Assembly: GCA_016928755.1 (NCBI GenBank)
Contig: JAFGKB010000292.1
Location: forward strand, 1 to 6,453
Length of the DNA stretch: 6,453 bases
Origin: Anaerolineae bacterium
Lineage (GTDB): Bacteria; Chloroflexota; Anaerolineae; B4-G1; SLSP01
Direction of reading: 5' to 3'
The notes beneath the pieces were generated by a model that was given only the letters and a program-made list of their open reading frames with translations, had not been told where the DNA came from and made no database searches. Below, one piece after another: positions 1-5,987 of this stretch. Made by a program: the position numbers and the translations under genes. Position 1 is the first letter of the stretch, and each line of letters starts with the position of its first letter.

Positions 1-729
1 GTTGATCTGATCTTCGGTTTACCTGGGCAGTCTGTGTCTAGTTGGGCCGCTACGCTTGAACATATCCTGGAACTTGCCCCGCAACATTTGTCCCTCTATT
101 CGCTGACCCTTGAGGAAGAAACGCCATTGGCCAGGGCTATAGATGCAGGGGAGTTGCCGGAACCTGACCCTGACCGGGCCGCGGATATGTACGAACTGGC
201 CTCTGAATATCTATTAAAAGCGGGTTTTTGGCAATATGAAGTATCTAACTGGGCCAGGGGAACCGGCGATGCTGCTGAGGTTTGGGCTTTGCCTCCTAGT
301 GGGGCCAGTGAGGGAATCAGTCCCTGGATTTGTACGCATAATCTGAACTATTGGCGTAATCGTCCTTGGTTGGGTATCGGAGCCGGGGCCTATTCGTGGC
401 TTGATGGTCACCGCTGGAATAACTATAGTCACCCACGAGATTATGTTGCTGTCGTGCAGGCGGGCCGGCATCCGGTGGATGAGGTCGAGAGTATCTGGCC
501 GGCACTGGAACGCGGGGAGACTCTGATGATGGGCTTGCGCCTGGCAGAAGGGGTGGAAGATAACCGGTTCCGTTGTCGTTTCGGTATGGGCATGGTGGCC
601 CTCTATGGATCAATTATCGCGGATATGGTAGAGCTAGGATTGTTAATCTGGGATGGTAAACGGGCACGTCTGAGCACCAAGGGCCGTCTATTAGGTAACC
701 GGGTGTTCGGGGCATTTTTACCAGAATGA
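1..729 (+). CDS. hemW: HemW-like radical SAM protein (heme chaperone / HemN homologue), C-terminal part
   Basis: The reading frame is open from base 1 to the TGA at 727-729, so the gene starts upstream of the window. The GTG at 34 is internal: the frame before it already reads VDLIFGLPGQ, the conserved strand of HemN/HemW proteins. Other family marks are the SLYSLTLEEETPL segment, YEVSNWAR, HNLNYWRNRPWLGIGAGAYSW and the C-terminal winged-helix-like end finishing GRLLGNRVFGAFLPE. The radical-SAM CxxxCxxC cluster motif would lie in the missing N-terminal part, so it cannot be checked. HemW proteins bind heme and S-adenosylmethionine and are thought to insert heme into respiratory enzymes; many genomes misname them as oxygen-independent coproporphyrinogen oxidase (HemN). 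The HNxxxW region favours HemW over HemN. An extra stretch of about 24 residues (259-330) separates NWAR from the THNLNYW motif. The gene is convergent with the receiver gene. Confidence 0.88.
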   Translation, partial: VDLIFGLPGQSVSSWAATLEHILELAPQHLSLYSLTLEEETPLARAIDAGELPEPDPDRAADMYELASEYLLKAGFWQYEVSNWARGTGDAAEVWALPPSGASEGISPWICTHNLNYWRNRPWLGIGAGAYSWLDGHRWNNYSHPRDYVAVVQAGRHPVDEVESIWPALERGETLMMGLRLAEGVEDNRFRCRFGMGMVALYGSIIADMVELGLLIWDGKRARLSTKGRLLGNRVFGAFLPE

Positions 730-781
730 AGGTGTATTGCACTTTCTTAAGTGCCCGTGATTTCTTAATCACGCAGCACCT
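730..781. repeat. Three-part palindrome: two hairpins with identical TCTT loops inside an outer stem
   Basis: The element starts at the base after the hemW stop codon. Arms 739-744 (GCACTT) and 749-754 (AAGTGC) enclose a TCTT loop. Arms 756-762 (CGTGATT) and 767-773 (AATCACG) enclose a second TCTT loop. The flanks AGGTG (730-734) and CACCT (777-781) can pair as an outer stem, giving a three-way-junction fold. Both hairpins share the core TTTCTTAA (743-750 and 761-768). There is no T-run on either strand after the hairpins, so it is not a classic intrinsic terminator, although its place between convergent genes fits a bidirectional 3'-end signal. It could instead be a REP-like dispersed element or a protein-binding site. 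The pairing is seen directly; the role is inference. Confidence 0.6.
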
Positions 782-792
782 GGCCATTATCC

Positions 793-1164
793 TTAAACCC
801 CTTGCTGGCGTTGTACCACATCTCGAATTTCACCAACGAGTGAGGCGGTGTTTAGAGTCTTCAGCAAATAGCGGGTTGCCCCTTCTTCCTTTGCCTGATC
901 TTCCTCTTTGCTATCGGGATATGAGGTTAGGATAATAATTGCGCTTTGGGGCTTGGCGTTATGTAAAGCTTTTAAGGTCTCAATTCCTGCTGACCCTTTG
1001 ATTTCCAACAGGATTACGTCTGGACAATTGAGTCGGGCGCTTTGTACTGCATACGAATAATTCCCCGTGCTGTCCACAATTTGCAGGTCTCTTGTGTGGT
1101 TTAACCGGTCTTCAAGAGCCTGGCGCACTAATTCGTGCTCTTCTACAATCAATATACGTATCAT
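793..1164 (-). CDS. Stand-alone receiver (REC) domain protein with Glu in place of the phospho-acceptor Asp
   Basis: This 123-residue protein is one CheY-like receiver domain, closest in style to NarL/FixJ-type response regulators (start MIRILIVEEHELVRQAL). The acidic pair E8-E9, the beta-4 Thr80 (IIILTS) and the beta-5 Lys102 (RYLLK) are in place. The phospho-acceptor position reads PDVILLEI, so the usual Asp is Glu54 (GAA codon). The following loop is about two residues shorter than usual and lacks the common Met-Pro. Asp-to-Glu changes often mimic phosphorylation, so this may be a constitutively active or phosphorylation-independent pseudo-receiver. No DNA-binding domain follows: only 63 bp separate its stop from the hemW stop, so no HTH is hidden there. 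Its action would have to be through protein contacts. No histidine kinase is visible nearby. No good Shine-Dalgarno precedes the ATG. It is transcribed divergently from the EF-G-like gene. Confidence 0.85.
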   Translation of the reverse strand: MIRILIVEEHELVRQALEDRLNHTRDLQIVDSTGNYSYAVQSARLNCPDVILLEIKGSAGIETLKALHNAKPQSAIIILTSYPDSKEEDQAKEEGATRYLLKTLNTASLVGEIRDVVQRQQGV

Positions 1165-1172
1165 ACAAATCC

Positions 1173-1178
1173 AGTATA
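1173..1178 (-). promoter_or_regulatory. Possible -10 box for the receiver gene
   Basis: On the minus strand TATACT lies 8 bases upstream of the receiver ATG. If used, transcription would start within a few bases of the ATG, giving a leaderless or nearly leaderless mRNA, which would agree with the absence of a Shine-Dalgarno. The -35 region at 17-bp spacing (CTTCCT) is poor. Weak call. Confidence 0.25.
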
Positions 1179-1263
1179 AAACGTTTTCATCGGTCAGGAA
1201 GTGGCATTTTTCCCTTCATTGTAAGATGGATGATAGACCAGAATTTAGCAAATCTTTAATCTG

Positions 1264-1291
1264 TTGACTTTTTATTGAAATCCTTTACAAT
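1264..1291 (+). promoter_or_regulatory. Sigma-70/SigA-type promoter for the EF-G-like gene
   Basis: TTGACT (1264-1269) and TACAAT (1286-1291) are separated by 16 bp, each one base from consensus. Transcription would start near 1298, leaving a leader of about 80 nt before the ATG at 1377. That leader contains the hairpin at 1315-1332. Confidence 0.6.
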
Positions 1292-1314
1292 AACTTCCCA
1301 TAGTTTGCCCCTTT

Positions 1315-1340
1315 GACGGCCTTGGGGCCGTCTTTATTAT
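1315..1340 (+). terminator. Terminator-like hairpin in the leader of the EF-G-like gene (possible attenuator)
   Basis: GACGGCC (1315-1321), loop TTGG, and GGCCGTC (1326-1332) form a perfect 7-bp GC-rich stem followed directly by TTTATTAT. It lies between the predicted promoter and the gene it would serve. An alternative pairing, GCCCC (1307-1311) with GGGGC (1324-1328), would exclude the terminator stem and could act as an antiterminator. The T-tract is short and broken, so termination would be incomplete. Alternatively it ends transcription coming from upstream, or simply stabilises the mRNA 5' end. There is no evident ORF for a leader peptide and no recognised riboswitch. Confidence 0.45.
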
Positions 1341-1360
1341 GCTAGGTGTGAGTACTTTTT

Positions 1361-1367
1361 GGGAGGA
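1361..1367 (+). promoter_or_regulatory. Ribosome binding site that fixes the start of the EF-G-like gene
   Basis: GGGAGGA lies 9 bases before the ATG at 1377. The in-frame TTG at 1359 overlaps this site, so it is not the start. Confidence 0.8.
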
Positions 1368-1376
1368 CAAAGATTA

Positions 1377-3437
1377 ATGAAAGAATACACCACGCAATAC
1401 TTACGAAATATTGCTCTAATCGGACATGGTAGTTCAGGAAAGACAACGCTCACGGAGTCGATGCTTTTCCTAAGTGGCGCTGTTAACCGGCGCGGAAAAG
1501 TGGAGGAAGGTACAACTGTAACTGACTTTGACGAAGAAGAAATTCGCCGTTCCATTTCTTTGAGCACTGGACTCGCCCCCATAGAGTGGGGCAAGTATAA
1601 GCTCAATATTATGGATACACCTGGGTATACTGACTTTGCCGGCGAAGTCAAAAGCGCGTTACGGGCGGCCGACTTGGCTTTGTCTGTTATTGACTCATCT
1701 TCAGGTGTCGAAGTGGGCACCGAGTTGACCTGGGCTTATGCCAATGAAGAAGGCGTCCCACATATGGTGCTTGTTAATAAGATGGACCGTGAAAACGCTA
1801 ACTTCGATAGGGCTATGCAGTCTTTAGAGACTAGCTTCCCTAATCAGGAGTTCTTGCCGCTTTTAATCCCCATTGGCCGCGAGGCTGATTTTGCCGGTGT
1901 GGTCAATTTGCTGGAAAAGAAAGCCTATATGGGTACAGATGGCAAACCGGCTGATATTCCTGCTGACATGGTTGACCGTGTGGATGAACTTTACACACGT
2001 ATCGTGGAAGCTGCGGCTGAGAGTGATGAAGAGTTGATGATGAAGTACTTTGAGGATGAGCCGTTGACGGCGGAAGAAGTAGCCAATGGTCTGCGTCAGG
2101 TCATCCTTGATGGGTCTTTTATTCCTGTCCTTGCCGCTTCTGGTGGGAGTGTCATCGGTGTAAAGGCTTTGCTGTCCTTGCTAACTTTGGCCGCCCCTTC
2201 CCCAGATGCTCATGCCTTTAAGGCTAATGATGATGCCGACGAATTCGAGGTTAGTGATGATTCACCGGTTGCCTTGTTGGTCTTCAAGACAACCGCCGAC
2301 CCCTATGTGGGAAAATTGACCTATTTCCGTGTCTATGGTGGCGTTGTGAATTCTGGCGATGTCCTTTATAACATGCGGGCTGCGACTGATGAACGCCTCG
2401 GCCAGATTTATGTAATGGTCGGTAAGGAACAGATTTCTGTCGATAAACTGCACGCCGGTGATATCGGTGCTGTGGCTAAGATGGGTGAGGCTCTGACTGG
2501 GGATACGCTGTGTAATAAGTCCAAACAACTGACTATCCGTGGGCCTCTGTTCCCTAACCCGCTGTACAGTGTGGCTATTTATCCTAAGACCAAGGGTGAT
2601 ACCGCTAAGATGGGGTCTACCCTTTCTCGTATTTGTGAGGAAGATCCCACTTTGCATTGGAATCAAGACTCCACGACTCATGAAACGATTCTTTCTGGTA
2701 TGGGCGATGCCCATGTTGATACTGCTGTACGGCGTATACAAGGGCGTTTCGGCGTGAACTTGGAAATTCGCCCGCCGAAAGTGCCCTATAAAGAAACTGT
2801 CACCGCAGCCGCCAGTGCCCAATACCGCCATAAGAAGCAGAGTGGTGGCTCTGGCCAGTTCGCCGAAGTTCATATGCGGATTGAGCCTTTGGGGCGCGAT
2901 GAGGGCTTTGATTACGTTTGGGAGGTCTTTGGTGGGCGTATTTCATCTTCGTTTATGCCTTCGATTGAAAAGGGTATCAAATCCGTTCTCTTCCAAGGTG
3001 TAATTGCCGGTTATCCCATTGTTGATGTCCGAGTTGCTGTCTTTGATGGTAAGGAGCACCCTGTAGACTCCAAAGATATTGCCTTCCAGATTGCCGGGCG
3101 TGAGGCATTTAAATTAGTGTTCAAGAATGCCAAGCCGTCGTTGTTAGAACCTGTTTATTCATTCGATATTACGATTCCTGATGAATTCGCCGGTGCTGTG
3201 ATGTCTGATTTGAATACCCGGCGTGCTCGTGTTCAAGGTATGGACCAGGTTATGGGCAAGGCCGTCATTACGGCCCATGCTCCCCTCGCCGAGATGCAGC
3301 AATACGCAACTAACCTGCGTGCCATCACCCAGGGCCGTGGCATCTACTCTATGGAATTCTTGCGCTATGATGTTGTTCCTAGCCACCTTACCCAGGAGAT
3401 TATAGCGGCAGCTAAAATTGAGGAAGAAGAGGAATAG
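1377..3437 (+). CDS. EF-G-like translational GTPase (non-canonical elongation factor G paralogue)
   Basis: The 686-residue product covers all five EF-G domains. The G domain has the P-loop GHGSSGKTT (16-24), switch-I sequence RRSISLST (57-64), DTPGYTDF (80-87), NKMD (134-137) and a late G5 region AASGG. Domain II starts near 294, domain III near 393 (NPLYSVAIYPKTKGD), and domains IV-V include KKQSGGSGQFAEV and EFAGAVMSDLNTRRARVQGM. The C-terminus is acidic (EEEEE). It differs from housekeeping EF-G at sites used for GTP hydrolysis: Tyr84 replaces the catalytic His of DTPGH, the switch-I Thr of RGIT is Ser61, and the P-loop is GHGSSGKTT rather than AHIDAGKTT. These changes mark the EF-G-like/FusA2-type class (such as the Thermotoga TM_1651 group), so a second, canonical fusA is expected elsewhere in the genome. 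The paralogue's role is poorly known: translocation backup, ribosome recycling or stress are possible. Promoter and terminator indicate a monocistronic gene. Confidence 0.9.
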   Translation: MKEYTTQYLRNIALIGHGSSGKTTLTESMLFLSGAVNRRGKVEEGTTVTDFDEEEIRRSISLSTGLAPIEWGKYKLNIMDTPGYTDFAGEVKSALRAADLALSVIDSSSGVEVGTELTWAYANEEGVPHMVLVNKMDRENANFDRAMQSLETSFPNQEFLPLLIPIGREADFAGVVNLLEKKAYMGTDGKPADIPADMVDRVDELYTRIVEAAAESDEELMMKYFEDEPLTAEEVANGLRQVILDGSFIPVLAASGGSVIGVKALLSLLTLAAPSPDAHAFKANDDADEFEVSDDSPVALLVFKTTADPYVGKLTYFRVYGGVVNSGDVLYNMRAATDERLGQIYVMVGKEQISVDKLHAGDIGAVAKMGEALTGDTLCNKSKQLTIRGPLFPNPLYSVAIYPKTKGDTAKMGSTLSRICEEDPTLHWNQDSTTHETILSGMGDAHVDTAVRRIQGRFGVNLEIRPPKVPYKETVTAAASAQYRHKKQSGGSGQFAEVHMRIEPLGRDEGFDYVWEVFGGRISSSFMPSIEKGIKSVLFQGVIAGYPIVDVRVAVFDGKEHPVDSKDIAFQIAGREAFKLVFKNAKPSLLEPVYSFDITIPDEFAGAVMSDLNTRRARVQGMDQVMGKAVITAHAPLAEMQQYATNLRAITQGRGIYSMEFLRYDVVPSHLTQEIIAAAKIEEEEE

Positions 3438-3488
3438 CATTCTCTCTTTACCCCAGGTTTGTTCTCCTGGAGTTTCATATGGTGAATC

Positions 3489-3526
3489 AACAGCCCCTTG
3501 CTATGTGCAAGGGGCTGTTTTTGTTT
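3489..3526 (+). terminator. Strong intrinsic terminator of the EF-G-like gene
   Basis: CAGCCCCTTGC (3491-3501) pairs perfectly with GCAAGGGGCTG (3507-3517) around a 5-base loop TATGT, with two flanking A-T pairs, and is followed by TTTTTGTTT. The T-tail runs into the -35 box of the next promoter, so the two transcription units are packed end to end. Confidence 0.93.
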
Positions 3527-3553
3527 GACACGGGTTATAGTTGTCACTATAAT
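3525..3553 (+). promoter_or_regulatory. Consensus sigma-70/SigA promoter of the RACo-like operon
   Basis: TTGACA (3525-3530), a 17-bp spacer and TATAAT (3548-3553) match consensus at all 12 positions. The expected transcription start is near 3560, about 34 bases before the first GTG. A promoter this strong in front of a low-abundance activase suggests that it is held by a repressor; see the palindrome at 3535-3552. Confidence 0.85.
3535..3552. promoter_or_regulatory. 18-bp palindrome over spacer and -10 box, candidate operator
   Basis: TTATAGTTGTCACTATAA has perfect 7-base arms (TTATAGT / ACTATAA) around TGTC. It covers most of the promoter spacer and five bases of the -10 box, the classic position for a repressor that blocks RNA polymerase. 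The binding protein cannot be named from the sequence, and no DNA-binding regulator is encoded in the window. Confidence 0.5.
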
Positions 3554-3593
3554 AGATTAGGTTCTAGTTTTTTGAAAAACTTATCTTGTGTAG

Positions 3594-5537
3594 GTGATTG
3601 TGAAGGAATATAAAATTGTTTTCGAGCCTTCTGGGCGTTCCGGTTTGGTATCTAATGGCATTACAGTGCTTGATGCCGCTAAACAACTTGGTGTGGGGTT
3701 GGAATCTGTCTGTGGCGGTTTGGGCACGTGTGGCAAGTGTTTGGTCCAGATCGAAGAGGGTTTTTTCTCGAAACACAATTTGCATTCGAGCTTTGAGCAT
3801 CTGACTGCTATGACCCCGGCTGAAGCTACCGTTATGCAGCGCTTAGGCTTATCCAACAGCCACCGCTTGGCATGTGAAGCCCGGATAATGGGTGAAGTTT
3901 TGGTGACTATCCCCGAAGCCAGCCGGCCCCAAAAGCAAGTGATTCGTAAAAATGTTACCAGCACTATTATGCCGGTTGATCCGGTCATTGAGTTGTATCA
4001 TATAAAGCTCGCCCCCCCACAACTGGGTGACCGATCCGAACAAGAACGTGTTTTAACTACGTTACAAGAGGTTGGCTTAGGTGGTGTTAAATTTGCATAC
4101 CCGGCGCTGTTGTCATTAGCCAAAATCCTACGGCAGGGGAATTGGGAGATCACAGTTACGGTATGGGATAAATCCTTGATTTTGCGGGTGCAGCCGGGTT
4201 TCTGCCAGCAACCCCTAGGATTGGCTGTTGATATTGGCTCGACAACACTGGCCGCCTATCTCTGTGATTTGGAGGCCGGAGCTATTGTGGCGACGGCATC
4301 GGCGATGAATCCCCAGGTCACATATGGTGATGATATTATGTCGCGTATCTCCTACGTTTCTGAACAGCCGGCCGGCCTGGCGCGTTTGCATCAGGTTGTT
4401 ATTGATGCCATCAATGACTTGGCTGTTCAGGCTACTGCTCAAGTTTCGCGTTCGGTGGAGGATATTGTCGATATTGTGTTGGTGGGTAATAGTGTGATGC
4501 ATCACCTATTGCTTAATTTGGATCCATCTCCATTGGGTGTTATTCCATTTACGCCCACTGTGGGGCAGGCGATTGATTGTTTTGCCAATGATTTGGGATT
4601 GCGCTTAAACCCAGGTGCCAGGGCCTATGTTCTGCCACTTGAAGCCGGCTTTGTCGGAGCCGATAATGTGGCAGTTCTCCTGGCGGAGTCGCCACACCGT
4701 CAAGACGCCGTTACGTTAATCATTGATGTGGGGACGAATGGAGAAATAGTTCTTGGTAATACCTCGCGTCTGCTCTGTACTTCAGCGGCTACCGGCCCGG
4801 CTTTAGAAGGGGCACAGATTACTCATGGGATGCGGGCGGCTCCTGGTGCGATAGAACGTGTGCGTATTGATCCCCAGACACTTGCTGTGCGTTTTAAAGT
4901 TATCGGTCAGGACCTGTGGAGCGATGAACTAGATGCTTGGGACATTGAAGCGCGGGGGATTTGCGGCTCCGGTATTTTGGAGGCTGTGGCCGAGATGTTT
5001 ACTGCCGGGATACTAGAATCTAATGGGCGTTTTAATAAGCACTTGTCATCACCGCGTCTCGTGCAACGGGGGCGCAGCCGTGCTTTTGTGATAGCGGATG
5101 CCACGCAATCAATAACCGGTAAGCCCATTATCATCAGTCAAAGTGATGTCCGGGCTATACAATTGGCTAAATCAGCCGTTTATGTCGGTGCTAAGTTCTT
5201 AATGCAGGAATTTGGTGTAAAATCTGTGGATAGAATAGTATTAGCCGGGGCTTTTGGCAGTGTGCTAGATGCCCAGCGGGTGATGAATATCGGGATGATT
5301 CCTGATTGTGATCTAGTAAATGTGCATTCTGTGGGGAATGCGGCCGGGAAAGGAGCATGTATTGCCCTTTTAAACAAGGCTAAGCGACAAGAATCTTCAG
5401 AGCTTGCCCTGTGGGTAGAACACATTAATACATCTTCTAAAGATGAATTCCAGGATGAATTTGTCGCTGCTCTGGCTATGCCGCATGCTGTAGACCCTTT
5501 TCCACATGTAGTCTTAAAACAGAAAGGAGATAAATGA
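3594..5537 (+). CDS. RACo-like corrinoid-protein reductive activase ([2Fe-2S] plus ASKHA ATPase domain, DUF4445/COG3894 family)
   Basis: The 647-residue product has a plant-type [2Fe-2S] ferredoxin domain at the N-terminus with ligands Cys40, Cys46, Cys49 (CGGLGTCGKC) and Cys94 (LACEA). A linker/middle domain (about 105-205) follows, then an ASKHA-fold ATPase domain: VDIGSTT (phosphate-1, Asp213), VGNSVMHHLL, DVGTNGE (phosphate-2, Asp378), GICGSGILE and LAGAFGS (adenosine motif, 550-556). This is the architecture of RACo, which uses ATP to help return inactive Co(II) corrinoid proteins to Co(I). RamA, by contrast, carries C-terminal 4Fe-4S clusters, which are absent here. The partner could be a corrinoid iron-sulfur protein, an O-demethylase corrinoid protein, or a MetH lacking its reactivation domain; none is in the window. 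The start is uncertain: GTG 3594 or GTG 3600, neither with a well-spaced Shine-Dalgarno (AGGTGAT at 3592-3598 overlaps them). It is the first gene of the operon and overlaps the next gene by 4 nt. Confidence 0.9.
   Translation: MIVKEYKIVFEPSGRSGLVSNGITVLDAAKQLGVGLESVCGGLGTCGKCLVQIEEGFFSKHNLHSSFEHLTAMTPAEATVMQRLGLSNSHRLACEARIMGEVLVTIPEASRPQKQVIRKNVTSTIMPVDPVIELYHIKLAPPQLGDRSEQERVLTTLQEVGLGGVKFAYPALLSLAKILRQGNWEITVTVWDKSLILRVQPGFCQQPLGLAVDIGSTTLAAYLCDLEAGAIVATASAMNPQVTYGDDIMSRISYVSEQPAGLARLHQVVIDAINDLAVQATAQVSRSVEDIVDIVLVGNSVMHHLLLNLDPSPLGVIPFTPTVGQAIDCFANDLGLRLNPGARAYVLPLEAGFVGADNVAVLLAESPHRQDAVTLIIDVGTNGEIVLGNTSRLLCTSAATGPALEGAQITHGMRAAPGAIERVRIDPQTLAVRFKVIGQDLWSDELDAWDIEARGICGSGILEAVAEMFTAGILESNGRFNKHLSSPRLVQRGRSRAFVIADATQSITGKPIIISQSDVRAIQLAKSAVYVGAKFLMQEFGVKSVDRIVLAGAFGSVLDAQRVMNIGMIPDCDLVNVHSVGNAAGKGACIALLNKAKRQESSELALWVEHINTSSKDEFQDEFVAALAMPHAVDPFPHVVLKQKGDK
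5523..5529 (+). promoter_or_regulatory. Ribosome binding site of the Trm112-like gene
   Basis: AAAGGAG lies inside the end of the RACo-like gene, 4 bases before ATG 5534 and 10 before the in-frame ATG 5540. Either start is possible; the first gives the ATGA stop/start overlap typical of translational coupling. Confidence 0.65.
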
Positions 5538-5986
5538 TTATGGTAGAGGAAAAAAAGATAGTATCCATTAATCCTGATTTGCTGGAAATCCTTCGTGACC
5601 CGCTTGCGGTGCAAGATAAAGAGAAGTATGGAGCAGACCCTGGTCGCCTCGAATTGGTACATAATTGTTGGTTGGTTTCTAAGGATACAGGGCTTAAATA
5701 CCCAATTTCTGAGGGTATCCCGGTGATGTTAATTGAAGAGGGCATGAAGTGGAAAGATGTGGCGGTCGCGGATTTGCCTGTACCTCCACCTCCATTGGGT
5801 GCGACTTCACCGGCTCCTGTAGAGGATGAAGAGACCTCAATGCTCAAAGCTGGGTGTGAGACCGATATGTTCCCTGGAACCCTGGTTTATATTATTGCCG
5901 GTGTATTGACCTTTGTCTTGGTTGTCATGTTGCTCCGGGGACGGCGTAAAGTGTGCCACGAGCAGGTAGAGGTGACAGATAATTAA
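5534..5986 (+). CDS. Membrane-anchored Trm112-like protein lacking the zinc ligands
   Basis: The 150-residue product has three parts. Residues 13-70 resemble the Trm112/UPF0434 (YcaR) fold: PDLLEILRDPLAVQ, then LVSKDTGLKYPISEGIPVMLIEE, against the usual LLEILACPxCK and CxxCGLxYPIRDGIPVML. By that alignment all four zinc cysteines are replaced (Asp22, Ala25, Ser49, Thr52). A Pro-rich, acidic linker follows (about 80-112; PVPPPPLG). A single membrane helix (about 116-134, LVYIIAGVLTFVLVVMLL) is followed by basic RGRRK. The positive-inside rule would put the C-terminus in the cytoplasm and the N-terminal domain outside, which is odd for a Trm112 fold with no signal peptide, so topology is open. 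Trm112 proteins are small partners that activate methyltransferases; without zinc this copy may be only a binding platform. The ATGA overlap with the RACo-like gene and the 1-bp gap to xpt place it in the operon. Function unknown. Confidence 0.75.
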   Translation: MIMVEEKKIVSINPDLLEILRDPLAVQDKEKYGADPGRLELVHNCWLVSKDTGLKYPISEGIPVMLIEEGMKWKDVAVADLPVPPPPLGATSPAPVEDEETSMLKAGCETDMFPGTLVYIIAGVLTFVLVVMLLRGRRKVCHEQVEVTDN

Positions 5987-5987
5987 T

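Noticed and set aside
34..36. GTG as the start of the hemW reading frame
   Set aside because: The frame is open from base 1 and the residues before it (VDLIFGLPGQ) are conserved family sequence, so the gene begins upstream of the window.
730..792. Lost DNA-binding (HTH) domain of the receiver protein by frameshift
   Set aside because: Only 63 bp, mostly palindrome, separate the receiver stop from the hemW stop; there is no room for an HTH domain.
726..935. 69-codon plus-strand frame after hemW
   Set aside because: It runs antisense through the receiver gene and the hairpin element and has no recognisable sequence or good ribosome binding site.
1359..1376. TTG start adding six residues to the EF-G-like protein
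   Set aside because: This stretch contains the Shine-Dalgarno GGGAGGA; the ATG at 1377 is correctly spaced from it and fits the family N-terminus.
2262..2873. 203-codon open frame on the minus strand
   Set aside because: It lies wholly inside the EF-G-like gene, and its translation matches no recognisable family; it is a shadow of the coding frame.
3453..3470. Short hairpin CCAGG/CCTGG just after the EF-G-like gene
   Set aside because: A 5-bp stem with an 8-base loop and no T-run; the strong terminator 20 bases further on explains transcript ending.
5180..5662. 160-codon open frame on the minus strand
   Set aside because: It spans the end of the RACo-like gene and the start of the next one, both well supported on the plus strand; the translation shows no domain.
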